From Smittia aterrima (Eukaryota; Arthropoda; Insecta; Diptera; Chironomidae): a stretch of 64,000 nt of DNA. The notes under the pieces are model-generated. The model saw only the letters and a program-made list of their open reading frames with translations. It was not told the origin of the DNA and made no database searches. The translations under genes were made by a program, and so were the position numbers. Where the stretch lies: assembly GCA_033063855.1 (NCBI GenBank), contig CP093831.1:21390001-21454000 (forward strand). Direction: 5' to 3'. This document shows, in pieces, positions 13,241 to 25,283 of this stretch; the first letter of the stretch is position 1; the number at the start of each line of letters is the position of its first letter.

Positions 13241-13513
13241 CGACGCTTGGTTTCATGAAATATTTAAGTTTTGATGTTTGTTTATATTTTTTCAAAGCAA
13301 AAATATTTTTTTCATGTTTTTTCGAGTTCCCGATCACTTTTGATAGTTCTTTTAACACTTTGATCACTAATGCCAACTCCCACTATCAATTTCAATCACC
13401 ACCGAGCACTTTCAACGCGAATTTATTACAATTTAAGTCAATTTACTTTTTTTAGTTCATTTTTCACTGCGCAACTGAGCAAGCGAAATCGAACGGCAAA
13501 TTTGATTCATTAG

Positions 13514-13545
13514 CTGCGGCAAATACGCATTTCGAGCGGCAAGTA
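13514..13545 (-). repeat. Right terminal inverted repeat
   Basis: Reverse complement matches the left end at 11832-11867 with a two-base gap. An additional CGGCAAATTTG word lies at 13494-13504. Confidence 0.6.
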
Positions 13546-13671
13546 TTGTTAAAATTCCATGTTTACAAATCTCAAAATTTAATTAACTTAACTAAATATT
13601 TCGATCCCGGCAAAAATAATGTAATGAGTTGAATAAATTTGTTTTCTCCTAAGATAAAAATATTAAAACTC

Positions 13672-13769
13672 CGTAAACACAAAATAAATGTAACATGATT
13701 AAATGATGAAGCTAGCAGCTAGCAAACACAAACCAGAAACTTATTTGTTCTCCTTGTAAAAAATTTGGA
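13672..13769 (+). repeat. 98-bp direct repeat, copy 1
   Basis: Appears identical to 15559-15656. It contains the palindromic word GCTAGCAGCTAGC. It starts about 125 bp outside the right end of the decayed transposon. Confidence 0.9.
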
Positions 13770-15558
13770 TCTATTTATAATCACTTTTTTTTAATTTGAT
13801 GATCACCGGTGCTTCGAACAATATGTAGAACAATTGGAGAACACGAGTTAATTGAATTGACCGGAAGATTCTGTTGTCGCTTCTTTTGTTTTGATGTTAA
13901 AAATCTAACGGAATGAGGTTCGTGTTGATGACAATCCAAACTAATTGAGGTTTTTATGATGTGAACAGCTCGTCGTCACTCAAGGAAAAAAACATTTCTG
14001 ACCATAAAACGCACTCAAGGCCGCATTTTTCCGACTTCAAAACATCTTCGATTCAAAGTCATCTTCGCTGTGGACAATGAATTATAAAATCTGTTGAAGA
14101 CTGTCGCATTGTTTTTAATTCTTGCGTTTAATTCAATTGCAAACAAACTGGTTCACTGAGATTGCAATGCGGCTTTCCTAAGCATCAAGAAACTTATCTG
14201 CAGCTAAACTAATTCACGAGCAGCTAGTGAATTAGCTTGGTAAATAGAGCTGTTTACCACGAAATGGAAGATAGGAAATTGGTAGAATAACCAATTTCAA
14301 ATTGGTTTTGGCGGTAGCACACATAACGAACTGGAAAACCACTTTACTTTTAACTGTCGTTGCGATTGATGAGCGTGAAAGTCATCGGAGAATTTTAATT
14401 AATTCAAACGGGAGAGAGATTTACAATCAAACCTAAACAGCTTCCTTCCATCTCTTCCCCTCTTTTCGCTCGGATGACTTTCAACAGTCCAACGATATGA
14501 ATCTGTCAGCAATGAGCGCAATAATATGTTGCTGAAAACTATTCTTGTTTGGCTTAGCACGCCGTCCAAAGGCAATAAAAGCAGCGATGGAAAAAAAAGT
14601 TGTGTCATGAAAGCTTACTGATAAAAAAAGCCGTGATTTATGGTCATGATGTTGCCTGAGCTTTTGTAATATTTTCGGTGAGCAAACGAGGAATGAAAAT
14701 CATTTTGTCACGAACTTTTCATTAAAAAACGTTTTGAAAAGATTACTCACGACACGAGTCTTATCAAATTTCGATACTTGCTCTTGTTTCGATGCTTGGA
14801 ATTACAACGATGCTGTCCAGTTGATTTATAGCTGCTGATGTAGAAACTTGCACGGAAATGCAATTTCAGATGACAATTGCAGAAGCGTTATTGAAACAGC
14901 TTGCGCCACACACGAGAACACGTCACACTGCAGTATCGAATGATGTAACGGCTCTTTGATAATTTACAGGCTTCTTGTTAGCTTCATTCTCCTTTCGAAC
15001 TATTCGCCAATCTAAAAATTCTTCTTTAATTGCACTATCGTCTGCAACAATGGATTTGTCTTCTCTCGTTTCGTCTTCTTCCGAAAATGAACAACGAAAT
15101 GTGTTGCGAAATACAAAATGCCGATGCAATCGATTGCGGGATAGAAAACGTCGCAGAGAAGCCTCAATTTGCTAGAGTTGACTTGCAACATCAAATTAAA
15201 ATAAAAATGAAAATTAATGTTTTGTGGTGTTGATTGTGCAAAGAACGCCTAAATATTTATTATTTATCCCACTATAAGTGCTTGCCAATCAAGCAATAAT
15301 TGCAATTGCATTTTCTTGTTGAATAAAAAATCTTCACTTCTGTCGTTAACAGAAAAGATTCCGATTTTTACAAAGGCACGAACATAAGCTTCTTCATCAA
15401 GACTCGCTTCGACTATTAACAGCCAGCAATTACACATAATTTTCAAGATGTTTGTATTTCCTACTTAAATCCAACAAGAAGTAAACTTAATTTGATTAAA
15501 TGGAAGTATAGAAGTGGAGAAGAAACGAAGTTTGTTTAAAGATTTGATTTGTTTAGAA
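13770..15558. other. No gene recognised; hairpin cluster at 14209-14297
   Basis: Three adjacent perfect inverted repeats occur: CTAATTCAC/GTGAATTAG (14209-14235), GGTAAA/TTTACC (14239-14258) and AAATTGGT/ACCAATTT (14276-14297). Open frames in this stretch look random. Confidence 0.5.
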
Positions 15559-15656
15559 CGTAAACACAAAATAAATGTAACATGATTAAATGATGAAGCT
15601 AGCAGCTAGCAAACACAAACCAGAAACTTATTTGTTCTCCTTGTAAAAAATTTGGA
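15559..15656 (+). repeat. 98-bp direct repeat, copy 2
   Basis: Same 98 bases as 13672-13769, 1,887 bp further on. Flanks differ on both sides. Confidence 0.9.
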
Positions 15657-18326
15657 ATTGCTTCAGGTGAATGAGCCGCTCAATGGGTAACTCTCATGTA
15701 CAAACACTTTGAACTAACGGACCAAACGATGTTTTTTCGATTGCACGGCACATTCGTGATGATATTTCCAAAAGATATTTCAAGCTAATGGCGAGACGAA
15801 GAATTACTGTTGCGACCTTCCAGTTGATCTGATACTTCCTCAGATTTCACATGCGAAACTCACGAAACCTTTTAATTCCCAATGAACAAGCATCTTGTCT
15901 CTCCCATCAACCTGACCTTTTCTTGCTCTTCCATCTTCTATCAGATCTGCGTAGCTTGGCTTCACCTTAGCCATGCTCAACAAGTATCGAATATCTCTTA
16001 CATGACGAGAGACTCATCAGACGGAATTAATTTGGGTCGAAGATGATTTATCCACTCTTCATCACATCTACAAGATGATCCATGAAAGCGACGGCTCACA
16101 AGAAGCAAAACAAAAAATAAAGCAAGGCTCTATATAAAAATAACTCAAAATTTATAGCCTGCAAAGAATGGTGATGAAGACAAAGATTCACTTTCACTTA
16201 TCGAATAAAAAATGAGCGTTCCTTCGCTTTAGGTAAATCTTTTATGCGATTTCTTCTCTGCTTTCAATCGACTGAAATATTTACCGAATTTTCATATCAT
16301 TGTGCTAAGGCTTTCCGCACCTTATTGTTACCCAAACGAGAATAACCACTCGACAAATACATCAACCAACGCAAATGTGTAAATTTTAAAAAATAATTTT
16401 TACAACAATTCAAATGTCGAGGTGACGATGACATTTGGCCGTCGACGAACGATTCATCTTTGAATTTAATAAATGTTAGAAGACGTAAACAATGTGAATA
16501 GTTACCGCAATATTTTTTAATTAATGACAGAGAGATGAGATGAGGCATTTACCTGATTTGGAAATTCAATTTTGATTTGAGGTGAAGCTAACCACGGATG
16601 AGTTCAGCGATCCAGCGAAATGAAATTGAAAAGTGAATTACATCTTATTTAGATAGACGAACAATAATTTTCACAACGCGTGGAGATGAGAAGTTTTAAT
16701 GATTGAAAAGTTTTTAAGTTTTATTTGATGAAAACTGAAAATGCTCAATCAACAATTTGTAATGAAATCAAACAAAAAAACTATCAGAAATGGAAAGTTT
16801 AGACGAGTTTGAATGAATTCGGAGAAATTTTTTGCTGCAACTTTGAAAAGAAAGACCGAAAGACAAGAAGAGTTCCTCAGATTCATTTGGAAACTTATCC
16901 CTTTACAAAGTGAAACTTTGAAGACAAAACAGTAAAAGCATCAATCTCAGACTTAACTATCATTTATCTTAGTTTAAATTAACATCTCAGCCAAGCTCAT
17001 CATCTCCAAAATATTTGCTTGTTAGACAATATTTCACCAAATACTTTTACTTCATTCCGAAAGTTTTCGTTTATCGTGTCTCTTCCGAATTCCACGATCA
17101 GTGTCATTAACAAATTTATCGTCAATCTATGTCTTACATGCTTCGATGACATCGATCAAAACATTTCTCTATTCTTCGACTGAACGGCAACAGATATACA
17201 ATCAATAAAAAGTTAAACTTTCTCCAATGTTTCTTTAAAAGTTAAAACTGGCAGACGAAGAAGTTTCTTTCACTGTTGATTACGATGTCTTGCGACCTTT
17301 GTTGCCGGTGGCTTTCAATTCGAAACGTATTTCGTGAAACGAAAGGCATTAAAAATGCACTTCTTCCGAGAAAACGTAAATGGCATCTTCTTTTAATATT
17401 CTCTGAAAAAAAAGTTTTTTTTCGTTGATTTTATTTAAAAATTTGGCAAAAATCTTAACGGAGATGAGAGAGATTTCTTTCGTACTTATAATAGCAATCT
17501 GAAATATCTTTTAACGTTTATTATCATTAAGTGCTCGAAGAAACTTATAACTACAATGACCATCGTCGCGAATACTTTCAAGATTTCTCAAACGTCTATT
17601 GCACAGCAAGTGAAAATTAAGATGAGCACGACTAAGTCTGAGTTGTTCATATTGTTTAGGTAATTGCTGATCATTATTGCTTCGTCTCTTCGTTGAAGCA
17701 CTTGCCCATTGAAAAAAAGATTCTTCTTCCATTGTTTACGACTTTCTTCGATTCAGTCTTATCTCACTTGTGTGATCGTTTTTTCCCTGCGCCACTTTAA
17801 TTATCGAATTAGGACTTGACATTTACAAAACAAACGCAAGTTGTTGATTGTCCTTCCTTTCACCTATCTAGGTGTCAATTAGTAATTTAAACAATTGCTG
17901 ACGTCATTGAAATGCTCGCTCGCGATGCACGGAAGTAGTTACATCAGCACATGATTGTTTTCGGTGAGATTCAGCATTTTCTGCAGTCTATTTGCAAACA
18001 AGGCAATACTACAATGCCTAATTAGATTCGTTTTTACTTAACTCGAGCGATTCCGTGCTAGTCAAAAAGCTGATGTGAATTCTCGTTGATTTGCATCTTA
18101 AAGTTCAATTGAAATTATCTACATAAATTATCTTTCGTTGCAGATTATCGAGAAGCGAGGAAACAGATGAAGATGCACTAACATGACGTCATAGATGGAG
18201 AGAAAGCGATTCGACTGAAGTTTTAGTATCCCACGTTGGCAGCACGAATCATCAGCCCAAGATATATCAACACATAACATAACGACAATCCCATCACGTA
18301 ACCGTGAAAACAAAAAATACTTAAAA
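15657..18326. other. Upstream region of the GalNAc-transferase gene, no gene recognised
   Basis: Short minus-strand frames at 16297-16548 and 17511-17732 have no family resemblance and no splice context. The last few hundred bases probably include the 5' UTR of the next gene. Confidence 0.5.
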
Positions 18327-21300
18327 ATGATTTGGCGTCGAAAGTCTTCTCTGTTCAAAGTCGTCCTTGCGATCCTTGCAATTTGGATTACTGTCGTGTT
18401 CTTCTTCTCATCAGATAGTCGTTCGTCAGATGCCAATTCCGTGTTATCACCACAGTTGCTTCAACAGCACGAAGGTGACGCTAGATTATATAACAAAAAC
18501 AATAAGTTTAAGAAATTCATCGTCGACACTTACAAAGATGCTCATGATGGAATTGCCAACGTTGTGAATAAACAAAACTCATTTGAGGATGAGAAGCAGG
18601 AAGTGGGCGAAGATGAAATGCTCATCGCGGGAGAAAGAGAAGATGAGATCATTGAAGAACAGCAGGAGGAGCGGAAGCCTGTCTTAAAATCTAAGCCGCC
18701 ATCGAAGAAACGATTTGGCCAAAAGGATGGAGAAGATGGAGGATTCATTCCTCCTCCAAATGATTTGGGTCTTGAGTCACCGGGTGAGCTTGGAAAGCCT
18801 GTGACACTTCCTACAAATCTGACTGCTGAAGTAAAGAAAATGGTTGACGACGGATGGCTAAAAAACGCTTTCAATCAATATGTCTCTGATCTCATTTCGG
18901 TTAGACGAAGTCTTCCAGATCCAAGAACAAAGTTCTGCAAAGATGTTGAGAAAGATTATTCAAAGGAATTGCCAGACACTTCAGTCATCGTCACGTTTCA
19001 CAACGAAGCATGGTCAACTTTACTTCGAACAGTCCATTCAATTCTCGACAGATCTCCTGACCATCTCATCCGAGAAGTCATTCTAGTCGATGATTTTAGT
19101 GATATGCCGCATGTTCAAAAGCAATTGGAGGATTACATGAAAAACTTTCCAAAAGTAAAAATTCTCAGAGCGAAAAAACGCGAAGGACTTATAAGAGCGA
19201 GATTACTTGGAGCAGTTCATGCAACAGCTCCAGTGCTTACATTCCTCGACTCGCATATTGAATGTACAACTGGATGGCTTGAGCCACTTCTTGATAGAAT
19301 CGCCAAGAACACAACAACTGTCGTTTGTCCTGTTATCGATGTAATTGACGACACAACTTTACAGTATCATTATCATGACTCAAGTGGTGTTCAAGTCGGA
19401 GGATTCGATTGGAATCTTCAATTTAATTGGCATCCAGTTCCAGAGTCTGAGAGAAAAAGACACAAGGATGCTTCCGAGCCTGTTTGGTCACCAACAATGG
19501 CTGGAGGACTTTTCTCCATTGACAAAGTATTCTTCGAGAAACTTGGAATGTACGATCCTGACTTTGACATTTGGGGTGGGGAGAATCTCGAACTTTCATT
19601 CAAAACGTAAGTGATTTCTTATAACAACAATATTTGCATTGAATAATTATTTCTTTTCTTTAGTTGGATGTGCGGTGGAACTCTTGAGATCGTCCCATGC
19701 TCTCACGTTGGTCATATCTTCAGAAAACGATCACCCTACAAGGTAAGAGTCGTAAAATATTCATAACAAGAGCAGCATAAATAATTTCTTAAATTTTAGT
19801 GGCGAACGGGAGTCAACGTTCTTAGAAGAAACTCAATTCGTTTAGCTGAAGTGTGGATGGATGATTACGCAAAGTATTATTATCAAAGAATTGGATCGGA
19901 CAAAGGTGATTTCGGTGATATCAGTGCTAGACTTCAACTTCGAGAGGATCTTGGCTGTAAATCCTTCCAATGGTACTTGGATAATATTTTCCCAGAGCTT
20001 GTAAGTTTCTTGAAATGTTCAAATATTATTTCTGCTAACAAAACATCTTTTCACTTTTTAGTTCATCCCAGGAGATGCAGTTGCACAAGGAGAGGTAAGA
20101 ATTGTCCTGATTTCTTTCTTGATCTTTACCTTTTACAATTCTAACTAAATGCGATCAATTATGTAAAGGTAAGAAACGCAGGATACGGTAATCGAACGTG
20201 TCTCGATGCACAAGGCGGCAAAAAGGGTATTCGTAAGCCCGTGTCACTTTATCCATGCCACAGACAAGGCGGCAATCAAGTAACTACAAACACTTAATCT
20301 CAAAGTTGTTTGTCGTTCAGTAGCAAAAATTTCTCTTCTGTTCTTTCGTGAAGTTTCTCTCTTCATTAAAAGTTTATGTTGATATGCTTTTATAATTTTT
20401 GTGAGTGTTTCGCATTTACCGCCATCAGGATTCGCCTTGATCCTGAAATATGAGATAGAAAAAAGTCGTTCAGCAATCGAACATTGGTTTAAACTGATCA
20501 AGAAATGTCTTTAAAATTATTATTTTCTTTTAAAATTCTTTACAAATTTACAATTCGTGTTTATAGATTAGAAATAATGCTTCTAATATGTGCGTGGATT
20601 CGGCGGTGAGACCGGACGATTTACAAGGTCCACCCGTGGGTCTCTGGCCTTGTCATCAACAGGGTGGTAATCAGGTATATTTCCTCTCTTTTCGTCTAAA
20701 AGCTGGCTTGAGTCAGTCATGTGATGGACTTAAACTTTAGGTTGAGGATCGGTGACACTTTAAGTTTTTGATGGCGGATTGCATCCTTCGTTGTGGTGGG
20801 CTTTTGATCACTTCTCTTTTGCTTTCATTAATTAACATCTCTTGCAATTACATTTCACTTTATTAGTTTAAACTCATGTATTTGTCCTCATCAAACTATA
20901 AGCTGGTGAACAGAAAAGCTAAAAACAGATTATTCGCTTAAGAATTTTTGCTGCTAACTCAAACAACTTTAATTACCATTAACTTCATTCTAGAGCTTGT
21001 CTAATGTTGATAACTTTATTTTAACAGTACTGGATGCTGAGCAAGACTGGCGAGATCCGACGCGATGAGGGTAAGCAAAAATACATAACGAATGTGAGAT
21101 TTCCAACTTAACTTAATTATTTCATTAAAGCTTGTCTTGATTTTGCTGGAACTGACGTGATTCTATATCCGTGCCACGGTGGAAAAGGAAATCAGGTTTG
21201 ACTGCTCATAAGAAAACTTGAAGAGAACTAACGAGATTTTAATTATTTTTAGTTCTGGACTTACAAAACAGACACAAAGCAACTTCATCACAAATCATCG

Positions 21301-21414
21301 GATCGATGCATGGCTATCAGTAGCGACAATCAAAAACTGCTTATGGAAGACTGCAGTAGCCACCGCGAAGCACAAAAATGGCTTTTCGAAAACTATGATG
21401 GATCAAAGTTGTGA
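18327..21414 (+). CDS. pgant9: Polypeptide N-acetylgalactosaminyltransferase (pgant9-like)
   Basis: Golgi type II membrane enzyme that starts mucin-type O-glycosylation by moving GalNAc from UDP-GalNAc to Ser/Thr. Exons join in phase: 18327-19606, 19664-19742, 19800-20000, 20062-20094, then 20169-20279 or 20567-20674, then 21028-21070, 21131-21195 and 21253-21414, giving 657 or 656 residues. A short basic N-terminus and a membrane anchor at about residues 9-28 precede an acidic stem. The GT-A catalytic domain shows VIVTFHNEAWSTLLRTV, the metal-binding D-S-H at 308-310 and WGGEN at 416-420. A ricin-type lectin domain follows, with repeated CLD..../PCH.GGNQ motifs. The paired alternative lectin exons match what is known for Drosophila pgant9, which is the reason for the symbol; orthology itself is inferred. 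An AATAAA lies at 21677. Confidence 0.9.
20169..20279 (+). CDS. pgant9: Alternative lectin exon A of the pgant9-like gene
   Basis: 111 nt, phase 0 at both ends. It encodes VRNAGYGNRTCLDA, then a basic loop GGKKGIRK, then SLYPCHRQGGNQ. Bounded by TGTAAAG and GTAACT. It aligns with exon B residue by residue outside the loop. Confidence 0.85.
20567..20674 (+). CDS. pgant9: Alternative lectin exon B of the pgant9-like gene
   Basis: 108 nt, phase 0 at both ends. It encodes IRNNASNMCVDSA, then a more acidic loop RPDDLQG, then GLWPCHQQGGNQ. Bounded by TTTATAG and GTATAT. The intron between A and B (287 bp) is short, as in other tandem exon duplications. Confidence 0.85.
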
Positions 21415-23087
21415 ACATAATTCAAAACATAGCTAAAAGAAAAGTATTGATGAGAGAAAAATATTTTTGAAGAATCGCCAACAAGTCAAAAAGATTAGAT
21501 GTTCTTAAAATGAAAACAATATTTAAAAACGATGCCGCACGTAAACTGCCGACGAACTTAAATCAATATTAAAAGGGGAGTTAAATGTAGATCATTACAG
21601 CTTCCTCAAGAAGTTGTAAGTGCGAATTCATCTGCGAATTCTGTCAAAGTAAAACTAAAGCTCCATTGCTCAAAAAAATAAAACAAGTTCTGGAAGTCGA
21701 TGAAAGTTTTCTATTCTAAGAACGTACAAATTTTTTACAAACAACATAAAACTTTTTTTGTTTGTTTGAAATTGAGAAATTAGAATTTCTTAGCACAAGC
21801 ATATCCACGTAAAGATCCACGTTTCATATCAAATCTACTTAAAACTTTGTTGGAATATTTTTACAAGACAATTGATTTAGACAATTGAAAGACATTCCTC
21901 TTCTGAGATGCGACGACTTGATTAAGTCGCTCCGGATAAAACTAATCGAAAACGCATTTACGTTTTTTTATATTTGTCTTTCGGCACCAACGACACTTTT
22001 AATGTTTTCCCTTTTTTTAATGTGCCACTTCAAGCCTTGAAGTTCAAGGAACATCAGCAAACATAAATTTAGTCAAATGGAAAGGAGAAGAAGAAGGTGG
22101 CAGTGATAAATCGACTTAATTTATTACACTTTATTCGTTCTTGTTACTTAAATAAAATCTCGAGTATTTAAGCCATATCAGAGTAATTAGAAAAGCAATG
22201 AACTTAAAACGCCAATTGATGATTTGGCTTTTCTAGAAAATTATTTTGCATTTCTTGTCGTTGAAACATTTTTTTTGACAAAGTGCCTTGACTTAAGAAA
22301 AGTTAAACTGCTGTAAATAATTAACATATCCTCATCCTCAAGTTGTGTAAATTAATTAATTCCTCAGACTGTTAAATAAATTGAAGAATTGAAGATCAAC
22401 AAATTTCGATTGAAGCTTTTGTCGTTCAAAACAAAGTGAAACAGCCTTTGAACTATTATCGAAGCTATAAAGCCAGAATCATTTAAATCGAATTTGTTAT
22501 TATTTCATGAGAGCATTTTCCTCTAAAATTATTGAAAATGTACTACGCAATAAATATAAAATATTTCAATGAAACAAATTTGTTTTTCTTTGAGCGACTT
22601 TTTGAATTTCAGTGTTTAATGATGTCGTTGCAGTCGTTTTAGCAAATCTTTAATAATTTTGGAAATGAAAGAATTTTCGTAGTTGACTGCTTTGTAGACC
22701 TTGTTTAATTCTATCTTTTCGCTTAAAAAGATTTTCAGAAAAGTCTTGGGATTTGCTATTTGCTCGAAAAAAACGGAATTTTAAGATTTTTGTTTGAACT
22801 AGGGGGTGTCTCATCGACGCCGTCGAGTCGATAGTCGTGAACATAGTGCTCTTGCTCTTGCTATAATTTGATTTGTCGCAAATCTGAAAATTCTAAATAA
22901 AAGAAAATCTTTCCTTTTTAAACTATTTAATTAAGCAATAAATTATACTAATAACCAACTCGAGTGAATAAGTGTAATCGTGATTTAGGATAAAGTTAAA
23001 TAAACCAAAGTAAATATTTAACTTCATAAATAGAATTTGAAATGATTCATTTTAATAATTTTTTTCGATTTAATTGAATTTAAGAAC
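21415..23087. other. 3' UTR of pgant9-like gene and intergenic DNA
   Basis: AATAAA at 21677-21682 is a likely polyadenylation signal. The remainder is AT-rich without coding signal. Confidence 0.6.
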
Positions 23088-24226
23088 ATGAAGGCTGCTA
23101 TCAGAGGATCCAGGGAACATGTCTCCGCAGAAGTTGATGACGTTGATAGTCCTTCGGCGGAAGAAGCTTTTGAGAAAACTACGCTGTCAGTAAACAAGTC
23201 AGTAAAAGGTAGGAGAATAGAATGAGAGAATGAGTCATTCATGTTTACAAGAAAACAAAGAAATATCAGCTGATGAGTGATTCAATAAATCTTTTAGATG
23301 TGTGGCGGCGAGATACACAAAAGCCTTTACCAAATTTTCGCGAAGGAACAATAACGAATTTTGAAATTCAATTTGCAAGGATTTTACCAAATGAAAATGA
23401 ACAAACTAACAACAACTCAAAAAAATTTGTTATCTACGATGTAACTTGCCGGCAAGATACAAATATTTTAGGTAAGTCTGTCTTCAATTGAGTTTGATAT
23501 GTCATCTTGATTGCTTAAGCTTTTGTTTTCGTTGTTTCATTCTAATGTTTTATTTTATTTTTAGCCGATGCAAACCCGACTACGATTGAGCGGCGCTATT
23601 CAGATTTCCTGAAGCTTTACGAGGCATTGAAAAAAGACAACCCATTACTCATGGCTTCCGTTGCTTTTCCAAAGAAGAGAATTATGGGAAACTTTACGAG
23701 CGATTTAATTAGCGAGAGAGCTTTAGCGTTCGAAAACTTCCTTGACTACGTCATAAGTGTTTCTGAGCTTCGCGATTGTGAACATTTCTTGAGCTTTTTA
23801 CAAGACGATGAACTTGACAAAGCATGTCGCTTGCAGGATGAAAGAAGAAATGAATTAGCGGTTCCTATATTCGAAAACATTTTTCAACTCGTCAACAAAG
23901 TCTATTTGGATAAATCGAAGCCAGTTCTCCTTCTACTCTGCCGTCTTGTTGCCGCTTGCACGACAAGCCCGATTCCTCATCCATCTTCTGAGAAATGGGC
24001 TGAAGTCGCACTCAGGAGATTCGACCATGTCTCAGATGTTGAACTCCTTGTGCTTTATATTCCTCTATTAAATACGTGCTCGTATCTATTTTGGCAAAAG
24101 GGCAGAGACTCGCAGTTAATTACCGATCGATTGGAAGAAATGGGACGAAAAGGAATCAAGATCAAAGATACAGTTACTTTAACAAAAGCTATTCACACGA
24201 TGGACACCCGATCAGAAACCTTTTAA
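23088..24226 (+). CDS. Snx21: PX-PXB sorting nexin, SNX20/SNX21 type
   Basis: Endosomal phosphoinositide-binding adaptor. Coding exons 23088-23201, 23270-23471 and 23565-24226 give 325 residues. The PX domain shows FEIQFARI, then VERRYSDF-like ERRYSDFLKLY (the Arg contacts the phosphoinositide phosphate), then FPKKRIMGNFT and ISERALAFENFLDYV. The all-helical C-terminal PXB region follows (QDERRNELAVPIFENIFQLV, CRLVAACTTSP). This pairing is characteristic of SNX20/21. The last two exons are solid. The first is less certain: the stronger donor at 23209 would be out of phase, so a GTAAAA donor at 23202 was chosen. An AATAAA lies shortly downstream, near 24444. Confidence 0.87.
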
Positions 24227-24541
24227 ACTATTGTGCCGATAACAAGTGCTCGATTAACATTCGAATGAACATTAGATATTAAGCGATATATTCTCTCATT
24301 GATGATTACGCAAAGAACAATTTTTATACTTTTATTCAGAGATTGATTTTTAGATTTTTATTTACAACAAAAGTAGTTTAAATTTTATTTAGTCTTCAAC
24401 TCATTGTGCTTGTAATTTGACTTTGTAAAATTGGTATTCGAAAATAAAACTTTTTGTCATTACGATCGCATTTTTATGTCATTCGTTTTCGTCGTGGTAA
24501 GTGAGATTCCGTGATTCCGTGAATAAATTCGACAAAAGAAT
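24227..24541. other. 3' UTR of the sorting nexin gene
   Basis: Converges with the first Smr gene. AATAAA near 24444 is on plus. Nothing else seen. Confidence 0.6.
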
Positions 24542-24943
24542 TTATTTCCTCAAAAACCAAAATAAAAGCACAAGAATTATAACCAACCAAAACCGAATGA
24601 AAAATTCTTTTATCCATTCAAAAATTCTGGATGTTAATGTAAGAGGTCTCAGCTTAAAAACGATTCGTCCGGCGTTAAAACGATTCATTTCGAAGGAGAT
24701 TCCTTTCTTTATTGCGTATTCTCTCACTGCGGGATTGATTTTTGCACCATTTGGACTATTATTTCCTTGTCCGGCGATCACAGTTAGTTGCGTTAACCCT
24801 TTTCTCCGACAAATAAGGACGCGTTTCGCTAGCTTCTCAATCGCTTCCTTGACAAAAAGTCCATGTAGATCAATAGTACCAATATCTTGATTCGCGTTGT
24901 TCGTTGAAAAAATTGTCTCTCTCGTTTTCTTATTAATTGTCAT
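24542..24943 (-). CDS. Smr-domain protein 1, DUF1771-less, C-terminal membrane segment
   Basis: 133 residues from the ATG at 24943; the frame is open 13 codons further upstream but without an ATG. After MTIN, the same opening as copies 3 and 4, it goes almost directly to IFSTNN and the Smr core. The DUF1771 helices of its neighbours are therefore missing, as if deleted internally. Smr core: DLHGLFVKEAI (DLHG at 25-28) and VIAGQGNNSPNG. In known proteins the Smr fold binds nucleic acid and some members nick or cleave DNA or RNA. The C-terminus (FFIRFWLVIILVLLFWFL) is a strong membrane segment at the very end, as in tail-anchored proteins. Intronless. Confidence 0.85.
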   Translation of the reverse strand: MTINKKTRETIFSTNNANQDIGTIDLHGLFVKEAIEKLAKRVLICRRKGLTQLTVIAGQGNNSPNGAKINPAVREYAIKKGISFEMNRFNAGRIVFKLRPLTLTSRIFEWIKEFFIRFWLVIILVLLFWFLRK

Positions 24944-25024
24944 GATGAAGTTTTTTTCACGACGATCAAATGCAAGCTTCAATAACTAAATGTGTTTAAA
25001 CTGTACTTTTCTGAAGCTACACTT

Positions 25025-25034
25025 ATCAGATTAC
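25025..25034 (-). promoter_or_regulatory. Shared upstream motif, Smr gene 1
   Basis: Minus strand GTAATCTGAT, continuing AAG, 82 bp before the ATG. The same word precedes four other genes of the array. Confidence 0.5.
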
Positions 25035-25283
25035 GCTCACAATACATTAAGGATGTCTGCGAGTATGGTAATTTCTACACAGGGTTTGCAAATATTTGTG
25101 AGTTAAAGAACAAGAGCAAAGTATCGAGATTAAAAATAAACATTAACATTGCATTTTTATTTCATTCGTGTGCGTGAACAATTACATATCAATTTTATTC
25201 CTTCGGCACAGCCAAACATAATATGATTGTATCATGTGAAATCTGAATTTTCAAAGTTTATCAGAAGATTTGGACAATTATGA
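25035..25283. other. Spacer between Smr genes 1 and 2
   Basis: Holds further upstream sequence shared with genes 2 and 3 (CACAATACATTAAGGAT and GAGTATGGTAATT on plus). No gene. Confidence 0.6.

Larger units (their letters stand above)
11832..13545. mobile_element. Decayed DNA transposon with inverted ends
   Basis: The ends are imperfect inverted repeats of about 32-36 bp. The left end contains TGCGTATTTGCCG twice; the right end contains the reverse complement TGCGTATTTGCCGCAG plus a CTTGCCGCTCGA copy. Between them lie a pipsqueak-type helix-turn-helix relic on plus and a set of possible spliced exons on minus. No DDE transposase catalytic domain is seen, so this would be a decayed or non-autonomous element. 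The exact termini and target duplication could not be fixed. Superfamily is unknown; pogo-like elements use this helix-turn-helix type. Confidence 0.55.

Noticed and set aside
17511..17732. 73-codon minus frame beginning MEEESFF
   Set aside because: Protein-like at first sight but isolated, with no signal peptide, repeats or family match; kept out for lack of support.
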